DNA from: Tipula vernalis | Taxonomy: Eukaryota; Arthropoda; Insecta; Diptera; Tipulidae | Assembly: GCA_958295665.1 (NCBI GenBank) | Contig: OY282560.1 | Span: forward strand, 86,838,311 to 86,902,310 | Reading direction: 5' to 3' | Length of the DNA stretch: 64,000 bases | In this document: piece after piece, positions 51,175 through 63,981 of the stretch | Layout of the letters: every line of letters starts with the position of its first letter | Numbering within the stretch: the stretch's first letter is position 1 | Notes under the pieces: generated by a model | The model's database searches: none | Seen by the model: the letters and a program-made list of their open reading frames with translations, nothing else | What the model was told of the DNA's origin: nothing | Position numbers and translations under genes: made by a program

Positions 51175-54100
51175 TCAATGCCTATCGATAGAGGTATCAA
51201 TCATCGAAATCGGAGCACAATTGCAGGTTTTCGATTTTGTAGCTCTGATTTTGTGGCCTATAGTCCAGGTGATTTTCAATAAAATTGAATTTTCTACAAA
51301 ATGTGTAGAAATATTCGAACGATCCAAATGCCCATTGGCATGACAATTACAGGTCTCAATGCCTATCGATAGAGGTCTCAATCATCGGAATCGGAGCACA
51401 ATTGCTTGTTTTCGATTTTTTAGCTCTGATTTTGTGTTCTATAGTCCAGGTGATTTTCAATAAAATTGAATTTTCTACGAAATGTGTAGAAATATCTGAA
51501 CGATCCAAATGCCCATTTGCATGACAATTACAGGTCTCAATGCCTATCGATAGAGGTATCAATCATCGGAATCTGAGCACAATTGCAGGTTTTCGATTTT
51601 GTAGCTCTGATTTTGTGGTCTATAGTCCAGGTGATTTTCAATAAAATTGAGTTTTCTACAAAATGTGTAGAAATATCCGAACGATCCATAAAACCGTTGT
51701 CATGAGCGCAATTGCAGGTTTTCGATTTTGTAGCTCTGATTTTATGGTCTATAGTCCAGGTGATTTTCAATAAAATTGAATTTTCTACAAAATGTGTAGA
51801 AATATTCGAACGATCCAAATGCCCATTGGCATGCCAATTACAGGTCTCAATGCCTATCGATAGAGGTATCAATCATCGAAATCGGAGCACAATTGCAGGT
51901 TTTCGATTTTGTAGCTCTGATTTTGTGGTCTATAGTCCAGGTGATTTTCAATAAAATTGAATTTTCTACAAAATGTGTAGAAATATTCGAACGATCCAAA
52001 TGCCCATTGGCATGACAATTACAGGTCTCAATGCCTATCGATAGAGGTATCAATCATCGGAATCGAGCACAATTGCAGGTTTTCGATTTTGAAGCTCTGA
52101 TTTTGTGGCCTATAGTCCAGGTGATTTTCAATAAAATTGAATTTTCTACAAAATGTGTAGAAATATTCGAACGATCCAAATGCCCATTGGCATGACAATT
52201 ACAGGTCTCAATGCTTATCGATAGAGGTATCAATCATCGAAATCGGAGCACAATTGCAGGTTTTCGATTTTGTAGCTCTGATTTTGTGGTCTATAGTCCA
52301 GGTGATTTTCAATAAAATTGAATTTTCTACAAAATGTGTAGAAATATCCGAACGATCCATTAAACCGTTGTCATGAGCACAATTGCAGGTTTTCGATTTT
52401 GTAGCTCTGATTTTATGGTCTATAGTCCAGGTGATTTTCAATAAAATTGAATTTTCTACAAAATGTGTAGAAATATTCGAACGATCCAAATGCCCATTGG
52501 CATGACAATTACAGGTCTCAATGCCTATCGATAGAGGTATCAATCATCGGAATCGGAGCACAATTGCAGGTTTTCGATTTTGTAGCTCTGATTTTGTGGT
52601 CAGTCCAGGTGATTTTCAATAAAATTGAATTTTCTACAAAATGAGTAGAAATATCCGAACGATCCATAAAACCGTTGTCATGAGCACAATTGCAGGTTTT
52701 CGATTTTGTAGCTCTGATTTTATGGTCTATAGTCCAGGTGATTTTCAATAAAATTGAATTTTCTACAAAATGTGTAGAAATATCCGAACGATCCAAATGC
52801 CTATTGGCATGAAAATTACAGGTCTCAATGCCTATAGATAGAGGTATCAATCATCGGAATCGGAGCACAATTGCAGGTTTTCGATTTTGAAGCTCTGATT
52901 TTATGGTCTATAGTCCAGGTGATTTTCAATAAAATTGAATTTTCTACAAAATGTGTAGAAATATTCGAACGATCCAAATGCCCATTGGCATAACAATTAC
53001 AGGTCTCAATGCCTATCGATAGAGGTATCAATCATCGGAATCGAGCACAATTGCAGGTTTTCGATTTTGAAGCTCTGATTTTGTGGTCTATAGTCCAGGT
53101 GATTTTCAATAAAATTGAATTTTCTACAAAATGTGTAGAAATATTCGAACGATTCAAATGCCCATTGGCATGACAATTACAGGTCTCAATGCCTATCGAT
53201 AGAGGTATCAATCATCGGAATCGGAGCACAATTGCAGGTTTTCGATTTTGTAGCTCTGATTTTGTGGTCAGTCCAGGTGATTTTCAATAAAATTGAATTT
53301 TCTACAAAATGAGTAGAAATATCCGAACGATCCATTAAACCGTTGTCATGAGCACAATTGCAGGTTTTCGATTTGGTATCTCTGATTTTATGGTCTATAG
53401 TCCAGGTGATTTTCAATAAAATTGAATTTCCTACAAAATGTGTAGAAATATTCGAACGATCCAAATGCCCATTGGCATGACAATTACAGGTCTCAATGCC
53501 TATCGATAGAGGTATCAATCATCGGAATCTGAGCACAATTGCAGGTTTTCGATTTTGTAGCTCTGATTTTGTGGTCTATAGTCCAGGTGATTTTCAATAA
53601 AATTGAATTTTCTACAAAATGTGTAGAAATATTCGAACGATTCAAATGCCCATTGGCATGACAATTACAGGTCTCAATGCCTATCGATAGAGGTATCAAT
53701 CATCGGAATCGGAGCACAATTGCAGGTTTTCGATTTTGTAGCTCTGATTTTGTGGTCTATAGTCCAGGTGATTTTCAATAAAATTGAATTTTCTACAAAA
53801 TGTGTAGAAATATCCGAACGATCCATTAAACCGTTGTCATGAGCACAATTGCAGGTTTTCGATTTTGTAGCTCTGATTTTATGGTCTATAGTCCAGGTGA
53901 TTTTCAATAAAATTGAATTTTCTACAAAATGCGTAGAAATATTCGAACGATCCAAATGCCCATTGGCATGACAATTACAGGTCTCAATGCCTATCGATAG
54001 AGGTATCAATCATCGGAATCGGAGCACAATTGCAGGATTTCGATTTTGTAGCTCTGATTTTGTGGCCTGTCCAGGTGATTTTCAATAAAATTGAATTTTC

Positions 54101-54283
54101 TACAAAATGTGTAGAAATATCCGAACGATCCATAAAACCGTTGTCATGAGCACAATTGCAGGTTTTCGATTTTGTAGCTCTGATTTTATGGTCCAGGTGA
54201 TTTTCAATAAAATTGAATTTTCTACAAAATGTGTAGAAATATTCGAACGATCCAAATGCCCATTGGCATGACAATTACAGGTC
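51175..54283 (+). repeat. Large higher-order repeat, copy 7 (3,109 bp)
   Basis: Lacks 542 bp relative to copy 6. The block at 48,557-49,408 (852 bp) is replaced by one A-B dimer of 310 bp at 52,208-52,517, removing the doubly truncated unit and the GCCTTTTGTGTCC junction. Confidence 0.9.
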
Positions 54284-56682
54284 TCAATGCCTATCGATAG
54301 AGGTATCAATCATCGAAATCGGAGCACAATTGCAGGTTTTCGATTTTGTAGCTCTGATTTTGTGGCCTATAGTCCAGGTGATTTTCAATAAAATTGAATT
54401 TTCTACAAAATGTGTAGAAATATTCGAACGATCCAAATGCCCATTGGCATGACAATTACAGGTCTCAATGCCTATCGATAGAGGTCTCAATCATCGGAAT
54501 CGGAGCACAATTGCTTGTTTTCGATTTTTTAGCTCTGATTTTGTGTTCTATAGTCCAGGTGATTTTCAATAAAATTGAATTTTCTACGAAATGTGTAGAA
54601 ATATCTGAACGATCCAAATGCCCATTTGCATGACAATTACAGGTCTCAATGCCTATCGATAGAGGTATCAATCATCGGAATCTGAGCACAATTGCAGGTT
54701 TTCGATTTTGTAGCTCTGATTTTGTGGTCTATAGTCCAGGTGATTTTCAATAAAATTGAGTTTTCTACAAAATGTGTAGAAATATCCGAACGATCCATAA
54801 AACCGTTGTCATGAGCGCAATTGCAGGTTTTCGATTTTGTAGCTCTGATTTTATGGTCTATAGTCCAGGTGATTTTCAATAAAATTGAATTTTCTACAAA
54901 ATGTGTAGAAATATTCGAACGATCCAAATGCCCATTGGCATGCCAATTACAGGTCTCAATGCCTATCGATAGAGGTATCAATCATCGAAATCGGAGCACA
55001 ATTGCAGGTTTTCGATTTTGTAGCTCTGATTTTGTGGTCTATAGTCCAGGTGATTTTCAATAAAATTGAATTTTCTACAAAATGTGTAGAAATATTCGAA
55101 CGATCCAAATGCCCATTGGCATGACAATTACAGGTCTCAATGCCTATCGATAGAGGTATCAATCATCGGAATCGAGCACAATTGCAGGTTTTCGATTTTG
55201 AAGCTCTGATTTTGTGGCCTATAGTCCAGGTGATTTTCAATAAAATTGAATTTTCTACAAAATGTGTAGAAATATTCGAACGATCCAAATGCCCATTGGC
55301 ATGACAATTACAGGTCTCAATGCTTATCGATAGAGGTATCAATCATCGAAATCGGAGCACAATTGCAGGTTTTCGATTTTGTAGCTCTGATTTTGTGGTC
55401 TATAGTCCAGGTGATTTTCAATAAAATTGAATTTTCTACAAAATGTGTAGAAATATCCGAACGATCCATTAAACCGTTGTCATGAGCACAATTGCAGGTT
55501 TTCGATTTTGTAGCTCTGATTTTATGGTCTATAGTCCAGGTGATTTTCAATAAAATTGAATTTTCTACAAAATGTGTAGAAATATTCGAACTCAATGCCT
55601 ATCGAAATTGAATTTTCTACAAAATGTGTAGAAATATTCGAACGATCCAAATGCCCATTGGCATAACAATTACAGGTCTCAATGCCTATCGATAGAGGTA
55701 TCAATCATAGGAATCGGAGCACAATTGCAGGTTTTCGATTTTGTAGCTTTGAATTTGTGGCCTTTTGTGTCCAGGTGATTTTCAATAAAATTGAATTTTC
55801 TACAAAATGTGTAGAAATATTCGAACGATCCAAATGCCCATTGGCATGACAATTACAGGTCTCAATGCCTATCGATAGAGGTATCAATCATCGGAATCGG
55901 AGCACAATTGCAGGTTTTCGATTTTGTTGCTCTGATTTTGTGGTCAGTCCAGGTGATTTTCAATAAAATTGAACTTTCTACAAAATGTGTAGAAATATCC
56001 GAACGATCCATAAAACCGTTGTCATGAGCACAATTGCAGGTTTTCGATTTTGTAGCTCTGATTTTATGGTCTATAGTCCAGGTGATTTTCAATAAAATTG
56101 AATTTTCTACAAAATGTGTAGAAATATTCGAACGATCCAAATGCCCATTGGCATGACAATTACAGGTCTCAATGCCTATCGATAGAGGTATCAATCATCG
56201 GAATCGGAGCACAATTGCAGGTTTTCGATTTTGTAGCTCTGATTTTGTGGTCAGTCCAGGTGATTTTCAATATAATTGAATTTTCTACAAAATGAGTAGA
56301 AATATCCGAACGATCCATAAAACCGTTGTCATGAGCACAATTGCAGGTTTTCGATTTTGTAGCTCTGATTTTATGGTCTATAGTCCAGGTGATTTTCAAT
56401 AAAATTGAATTTTCTACAAAATGTGTAGAAATATCCGAACGATCCAAATGCCCATTGGCATGAAAATTACAGGTCTCAATGCCTATAGATAGAGGTATCA
56501 ATCATCGGAATCGGAGCACAATTGCAGGTTTTCGATTTTGAAGCTCTGATTTTATGGTCTATAGTCCAGGTGATTTTCAATAAAATTGAATTTTCTACAA
56601 AATGTGTAGAAATATTCGAACGATCCAAATGCCCATTGGCATAACAATTACAGGTCTCAATGCCTATCGATAGAGGTATCAA
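54284..56682 (+). repeat. Large higher-order repeat, copy 8 (partial)
   Basis: Follows copy 6 at an offset of 6,760 bp until about 56,700, where units switch to another order. It has AATATAATTGAA near 56,270, a variant otherwise typical of the D-unit domain. Confidence 0.88.
55530..55768 (+). repeat. Doubly truncated monomer junction, copy 5
   Basis: Same two joins; the displaced fragment is at 55,591-55,605. Absent from copies 3, 5 and 7 of the large repeat, all of which have deletions spanning this place. Confidence 0.88.
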
Positions 56683-56836
56683 TCATCGGAATCGAGCACA
56701 ATTGCAGGTTTTCGATTTTGAAGCTCTGATTTTGTGGCCTATAGTCCAGGTGATTTTCAATAAAATTGAATTTTCTACAAAATGTGTAGAAATATTCGAA
56801 CGATCCAAATGCCCATTGGCATGACAATTACAGGTC

Positions 56837-57504
56837 TCAATGCTTATCGATAGAGGTATCAATCATCGAAATCGGAGCACAATTGCAGGTTTTCGATTTT
56901 GTAGCTCTGATTTTGTGGTCAGTCCAGGTGATTTTCAATAAAATTGAATTTTCTACAAAATGAGTAGAAATATCCGAACGATCCATAAAACCGTTGTCAT
57001 GAGCACAATTGCAGGTTTTCGATTTTGTAGCTCTGATTTTATGGTCTATAGTCCAGGTGATTTTCAATAAAATTGAATTTTCTACAAAATGTGTAGAAAT
57101 ATCCGAACGATCCAAATGCCTATTGGCATGACAATTACAGGTCTCAATGCCTATAGATAGAGGTATCAATCATCGGAATCGGAGCACAATTGCAGGTTTT
57201 CGATTTTGAAGCTCTGATTTTATGGTCTATAGTCCAGGTGATTTTCAATAAAATTGAATTTTCTACAAAATGTGTAGAAATATTCGAACGATCCAAATGC
57301 CCATTGGCATGACAATTACAGGTCTCAATGCCTATCGATAGAGGTATCAATCATCGGAATCGAGCACAATTGCAGGTTTTCGATTTTGAAGCTCTGATTT
57401 TGTGGCCTATAGTCCAGGTGATTTTCAATAAAATTGAATTTTCTACAAAATGTGTAGAAATATTCGAACGATCCAAATGCCCATTGGCATGACAATTACA
57501 GGTC
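56837..57504 (+). repeat. 668-bp tandem duplication, second copy
   Basis: Repeats 56,169-56,836 in unit order, with CCTATAGATAG and TTTTGAAGCTC. It differs in AATAAAATTG against AATATAATTG, in CCTATTGGC against CCCATTGGC, and in ATGACAATT against ATGAAAATT, so one copy was probably converted by a neighbour. Confidence 0.75.
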
Positions 57505-59405
57505 TCAATGCCTATCGATAGAGGTATCAATCATCGGAATCGGAGCACCATTGCAGGTTTTAGATTTTGTAGCTCTGATTTTGTGGCCTATAGTCCAGGT
57601 GATTTTCAATAAAATTGAATTTTCTACAAAATGTGTAGAAATATTCGAACGATCCAAATGCCCATTGGCATAACAATTACAGGTCTCAATGCCTATCGAT
57701 AGAGGTATCAATCATAGGAATCGGAGCACAATTGCAGGTTTTCGATTTTGTAGCTTTGAATTTGTGGCCTTTTGTGTCCAGGTGATTTTCAATAAAATTG
57801 AATTTTCTACAAAATGTGTAGAAATATTCGAACGATCCAAATGCCCATTGGCATGACAATTACAGGTCTCAATGCCTATCGATAGAGGTATCAATCATCG
57901 GAATCGGAGCACAATTGCAGGTTTTCGATTTTGTTGCTCTGATTTTGTGGTCAGTCCAGGTGATTTTCAATAAAATTGAATTTTCTACAAAATGTGTAGA
58001 AATATCCGAACGATCCATAAAACCGTTGTCATGAGCACAATTGCAGGTTTTCGATTTTGTAGCTCTGATTTTATGGTCTATAGTCCAGGTGATTTTCAAT
58101 AAAATTGAATTTTCTACAAAATGTGTAGAAATATCCGAACGATCCAAATGCCCATTGGCATGACAATTACAGGTCTCAATGCCTATCGATAGAGGTATCA
58201 ATCATCGGAATCGAGCACAATTGCAGGTTTTCGATTTTGAAGCTCTGATTTTGTGGCCTATAGTCCAGGTGATTTTCAATAAAATTGAATTTTCTACAAA
58301 ATGTGTAGAAATATCCGAACGATCCATTAAACCGTTGTCATGAGCACAATTGCAGGTTTTCGATTTTGTAGCTCTGATTTTATGGTCCAGGTGATTTTCA
58401 AAAAAATTGAATTTTCTACAAAATGCGTAGAAATATTCGAACGATCCAAATGCCCATTGGCATGACAATTACAGGTCTCAATGCCTATCGATAGAGGTAT
58501 CAATCATCGGAATCGGAGCACAATTGCAGGATTTCGATTTTGTAGCTCTGATTTTGTGGCCTGTCCAGGTGATTTTCAATAAAATTGAATTTTCTACAAA
58601 ATGTGTAGAAATATCCGAACGATCCATAAAACCGTTGTCATAAGCACAATTGCAGGTTTTCGATTTTGTAGCTCTGATTTTATGGTCCAGGTGATTTTCA
58701 ATAAAATTGAATTTTTTACAAAATGTGTAGAAATATTCGAACGATCCAAATGCCCATTGGCATGACAATTACAGGTCTCAATGCCTATCGATAGAGGTAT
58801 CAATCATCGGAATCGGAGCACAATTGCAGGTTTTCGATTTTGTAGCTCTGATTTTGTGTTCTATAGTCCAGGTGATTTTCAATAAAATTGAATTTTCTAC
58901 AAAATGTGTAGAAATATCTAAACGATCCAAATACCCATTTGCATGACAATTACAGGTCTCAATGCCTATCGATAGAGGTATCAATCATCGGAATCGGAGC
59001 ACAATTGCTTGTTTTCGATTTTGTAGCTCTGATTTTGTGGCCTATAGTCCAGGTGATTTTCAATAAAATTGAATTTTCTACAAAATGTGTAGAAATATCC
59101 GAACGATCCATAAAACCGTTGTCATGAGCACAATTGCAGGTTTTCGATTTTGTAGCTCTGATTTTATGGTCTATAGTCCAGGTGATTTTCAATAAAATTG
59201 AATTTTCTACAAAATGTGTAGAAATATTCGAACGATCCAAATGCCAATTGGCATGCCAATTACAGGTCTCAATGCCTATCGATAGAGGTATCAATCATCG
59301 GAATCGGAGCACAATTGCAGGTTTTCGATTTTGTAGCTCTGATTTTGTGGTCTATAGTCCAGGTGATTTTCAATAAAATTGAATTTTCTACAAAATGTGT
59401 AGAAA

Positions 59406-59415
59406 TATTCTATTC
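59406..59415 (+). repeat. 5-bp tandem duplication TATTC inside a unit
   Basis: Reads AGAAATATTCTATTCGAACG where other units have TATTC once. It occurs close to the place of the independent 7-bp duplication at 20,189-20,202. Confidence 0.9.
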
Positions 59416-61087
59416 GAACGATCCAAATGCCCATTGGCATAACAATTACAGGTCTCAATGCCTATCGATAGAGGTATCAATCATAGGAATCGGAGCACAA
59501 TTGCAGGTTTTCGATTTTGTAGCTTTGATTTTGTGGCCTATAGTCCAGGTGATTTTCAATAAAATTGAATTTTCTACAAAATGTGTAGAAATATTCAAAC
59601 GATCCAAATGCCCATTGGCATGACAATTACAGGTCTCAATGCCTATCGATAGAGGTATCAATCATCGGAATCGGAGCACAATTGCTTGTTTTCGATTTTG
59701 TAGCTCTGATTTTGTGGTCTATAGTCCAGGTGATTTTCAATAAAATTGAATTTTCTACAAAATGTGTAGAAATATCCGAACGATCCATTAAACCGTTGTC
59801 ATGAGCACAATTGCAGGTTTTCGATTTTGTAGCTCTGATTTTATGGTCTATAGTCCAGGTGATTTTCAATAAAATTGAATTTTCTACAAAATGTGTAGAA
59901 ATATTCGAACGATCCAAATGCCCATTGGCATAACAATTACAGGTCTCAATGCCTATCGATAGAGGTATCAATCATAGGAATCGGTGCACAATTGCAGGTT
60001 TTCGATTTTGTAGCTTTGAATTTGTGGCCTTTTGTGTCCAGGTGATTTTCAATAAAATTGAATTTTCTACAAAATGTGTAGAAATATTCGAACGATCCAA
60101 ATGCCCATTGGCATGACAATTACAGGTCTCAATGCCTATCGATAGAGGTATCAATCATCGGAATCGGAGCACAATTGCAGGTTTTCGATTTTGTAGCTCT
60201 GATTTTGTGGTCAGTCCAGGTGATTTTCAATAAAATTGAATTTTCTACAAAATGTGTAGAAATATCCGAACGATCCATAAAACCGTTGTCATGAGCACAA
60301 TTGCAGGTTTTCGATTTTGTAGCTCTGATTTAATGGTCTATAGTCCAGGTGATTTTCAATAAAATTGAATTTTCTACAAAATGTGTAGAAATATCCGAAC
60401 GATCCAAATGCCCATTGGCATGACAATTACAGGTCTCAATGCCTATAGATAGAGGTATCAATCATCGGAATCGGAGCACAATTGCAGGTTTTCGATTTTG
60501 TAGCTCTGATTTTGTGGCCTATAGTCCAGGTGATTGTCAATATAATTGAATTTTCTACAAAATGTGTAGAAATATCCGAACGATCCATAAAACCGTTGTC
60601 ATGAGCACAATTGCAGGTTTTCGATTTTGTAGCTCTGATTTTATGGTCTATAGTCCAGGTGATTTTCAATAAAATTGAATTTTCTACAAAATGTGTAGAA
60701 ATATCCGAACGATCCAAATGCCCATTGGCATGACAATTACAGGTCTCAATGCCTATCGATAGAGGTATCAATCATCGGAATCGGAGCACAATTGCAGGTT
60801 TTAGATTTTGTAGCTCTGATTTTGTGGCCTATAGTCCAGGTGATTTTCAATAAAATTGAATTTTCTACAAAATGTGTAGAAATATCCGAACGATCCATAA
60901 AACCGTTGTCATGAGCACAATTGCAGGTTTTCGATTTTGTAGCTCTGATTTTATGGTCTATAGTCCAGGTGATTTTCAATAAAATTGAATTTTCTACAAA
61001 ATGTGTAGAAATATCCGAACGATCCATAAAACCGTTGTCATGAGCACAATTGCATGTTTTCGATTTTGTAGCTCTGATTTTATGGTC

Positions 61088-61238
61088 ATGAAAATCACAT
61101 CGTGTAGAAATATTCGAACGATCCAAATGCCCATTGGCAAGACAATTACAGGTCTCAATGCCTATCGATAGAGGTATCAATCATCGGAATCGGAGCACAA
61201 TTGCAGGTTTTCGATTTTGTAGCTCTGATTTTGTGGTC
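61088..61238 (+). repeat. Monomer D, copy 6 (distant)
   Basis: Inverted segment at 61,089-61,102 reading ATCACATCG, one base away from the others. It lies 29 kb from copies 1-5, and its upstream unit is of type B and lacks the GGACCCAATGCC marker. Confidence 0.9.
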
Positions 61239-63830
61239 TATAGTCCAGGTGATTTTCAATATAATTGAATTTTCTACAAAATGTGTAGAAATATCCAAAT
61301 GATCCATAAAACCGTTGTCATGAGCACAATTGCAGGTTTTCGATTTTGTAGCTCTGATTTTATGGTCTATAGTCCAGGTGATTTTCAATAAAATTGAATT
61401 TTCTACAAAATGTGTAGAAATATTCAAACGATCCAAATGCCCATTGGCATGACAATTACAGGCCTCAATGCCTATCGATAGAGGTATCAATCATCGGAAT
61501 CGGAGCACAATTGCAGGTTTTCGATTTTGTAGCTCTGATTTTGTGGTCTATAGTCCAGGTGATTTTCAATAAAATTGAATTTTCTACAAAATGTGTAGAA
61601 ATATCCGAACGATCCATAAAACCGTTGTCATGAGCACAATTGCAGGTTTTCGATTTTGTAGCTCTGATTTAATGGTCCAGGTGATTTTCAATAAAATTGA
61701 ATTTTCTACAAAATGTGTAGAAATATTCGAACGATCCAAATGCCCATTGGCATGACAATTACAGGTCTCAATGCCTATCGATAGAGGTATCAATCATCGG
61801 AATCGGAGCACAATTGCAGGTTTTCGATTTTGTAGCTCTGATTTTGTGGTCTATAGTCCAGGTGATTTTCAATAAAATTGAATTTTCTACAAAATGTGTA
61901 GAAATATCCGAACGATCCATAAAACCGTTGTCATGAGCACAATTGCAGGTTTTCGATTTTGTAGCTCTTATTTTATTGTCTATAGTCCAGGTGATTTTCA
62001 ATAAAATTGAATTTTCTACAAAATGTGTAGAAATATCCGAACGATCCAAATGCCCATTGGCATGACAATTACAGGTCTCAATGCCTATCGATAGAGGTAT
62101 CAATCATCGGAATCGGAGCACAATTGCAGGTTTTCGATTTTGTAGCTCTGATTTTATGGTCTATAGTCCAGGTGATTTTCAATAAAATTGAATTTTCTAC
62201 AAAATGTGTAGAAATATCCGAACGATCCATAAAACCGTTGTCATGAGCACAATTGCAGGTTTTCGATTTTGTAGCTCTGATTTTATGGTCTATAGTCCAG
62301 GTGATTTTCAATAAAATTGAATTTTCTACAAAATGTGTAGAAATATCCGAACGATCCAAATGCCCATTGGCATGACAATTACAGGTCTCAATGCCTATCG
62401 ATAGAGGTATCAATCATCGGAATCGGAGCACAATTGCAGGTTTTCGATTTTGTAGCTCTGATTTTGTGGTCTATAGTCCAGGTGATTTTCAATAAAATTG
62501 AATTTTCTACAAAATGTGTAGAAATATCCGAACGATCCATAAAACCGTTGTCATGAGCACAATTGCAGGTTTTCGATTTTGTAGCTCTGATTTTATGGTC
62601 CAGGTGATTTTCAATAAAATTGAATTTTCTACAAAATGTGTAGAAATATCCGAACGATCCAAATGCCCATTGGCATGACAATTACAGGTCTCAATGCCTA
62701 TCGATAGAGGTATCAATCATCGGAATCGGAGCACAATTGCAGGTTTTCGATTTTGTAGCTCTGATTTTGTGGTCTATATATAGTCCAGGTGATTTTCAAT
62801 AAAATTGAATTTTCTACAAAATGTGTAGAAATATCCGAACGATCCATTAAACCGTTGTCATGAGCACAATTGCAGGTTTTCGATTTTGTAGCTCTGATTT
62901 TATGGTCCAGGTGATTTTCAATAAAATTGAATTTTCTACAAAATGTGTAGAAATATTCGAACGATCCAAATGCCCATTGGCATAACAATTACAGGTCTCA
63001 ATGCCTATCGATAGAGGTATCAATCATCGGAATCGGAGCACAATTGCAGGTTTTCGATTTTGTAGCTCTGATTTTGTGGTCTATAGTCCAGATGATTTTC
63101 AATAAAATTGAATTTTCTACAAAATGTGTAGAAATATTCGAACGATCCATAAAACCGTTGTCATGAGCACAATTGAAGGTTTTCCATTTTGTAGCTCTGA
63201 TTTTAAGGTCTATAGTCCAGGTGATTTTCAATAAAATTGAATTTTCTACAAAATGTGTAGAAATATCCGAACGATCCAAATGCCCATTGGCATGACAATT
63301 ACAGGTATCAATGCCTATCGATAGAGGTATCAATCATCGGAATCGGAGCACAATTGCTGGTTTTCGATTTTATAGCTCTGATTTTGTGGCCTATAGTCCA
63401 GGTGATTTTCAATAAAATTGAATTTTTTACAAAACGTGTAAAAATATCCGAACGATCCATAAACCCGTTGTCATGAGCACAATTGCAGGTTTTCGATTTT
63501 GTAGCTCTGATTTTATGATCTATAGTCCAGGTGATTTTCAATAAAATTGAATTTTCTACAAAATGTGTAGAAATATCCGAACGATCCATAAAACCGTTGT
63601 CATGAGCACAATTGCATGTTTTCCATTTTGTAGCTCTGATTTTATGATCTATAGTCCAGGTGATTTTCAATAAAATTGAATTTTCTACAAAATGTGTAGA
63701 AATATTCGAACGATCCAAATGCCCATTGGCATAACAATTACAGGTCTCAATGCCTATCGATAGAGGTATCAATCATAGAAATCGGAGCACAATTGCAGGT
63801 TTTCGATTTTGTAGTTCTGATTTTATGGTC

Positions 63831-63981
63831 ATGAAAATCACATGGTGTAGAAATATTCGAACGATCTAAATGCCCATTGGCATGACAATTACAGGTCTCA
63901 ATGCCTATCGATAGAGGTATCAATCATCGGAATCAAAGCACAATTGCAGGTTTTCGATTTTGTAGCTCGGATTTTGTGGTC
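63831..63981 (+). repeat. Monomer D, copy 7 (distant)
   Basis: Inverted 14-mer at 63,832-63,845, identical to copies 1-5. The unit before it has TAGTTCTGATT, and the D unit itself contains GAATCAAAGC and TAGCTCGGATT, changes not seen in the others. Confidence 0.9.

Noticed and set aside
32985..56682. Assembly artefact (repeated contig misjoin) as the source of the 3.65-kb copies
   Set aside because: Copies differ by private substitutions and by several distinct unit deletions, which simple duplication by an assembler would not create. Copy number could still be wrong and needs spanning reads.
10830..59623. Scattered plus-strand frames of 62-102 codons (for example 10,830-11,072; 21,036-21,278; 59,315-59,623)
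   Set aside because: Most open because the usual GGCATGAC becomes GGCATGCC or GGCATACA, which removes one stop. Each is the satellite read in another frame.
98..63772. Some 250 minus-strand frames of 60-264 codons with a shared peptide (MIPLSIGIETCNC and similar)
   Set aside because: They are the same satellite unit translated again and again. They overlap by 26 bp at each A unit, frame depends on the number of 129-bp B units, and 1-, 3- and 7-bp indels occur freely. No splice pattern, start context or codon bias supports a gene.
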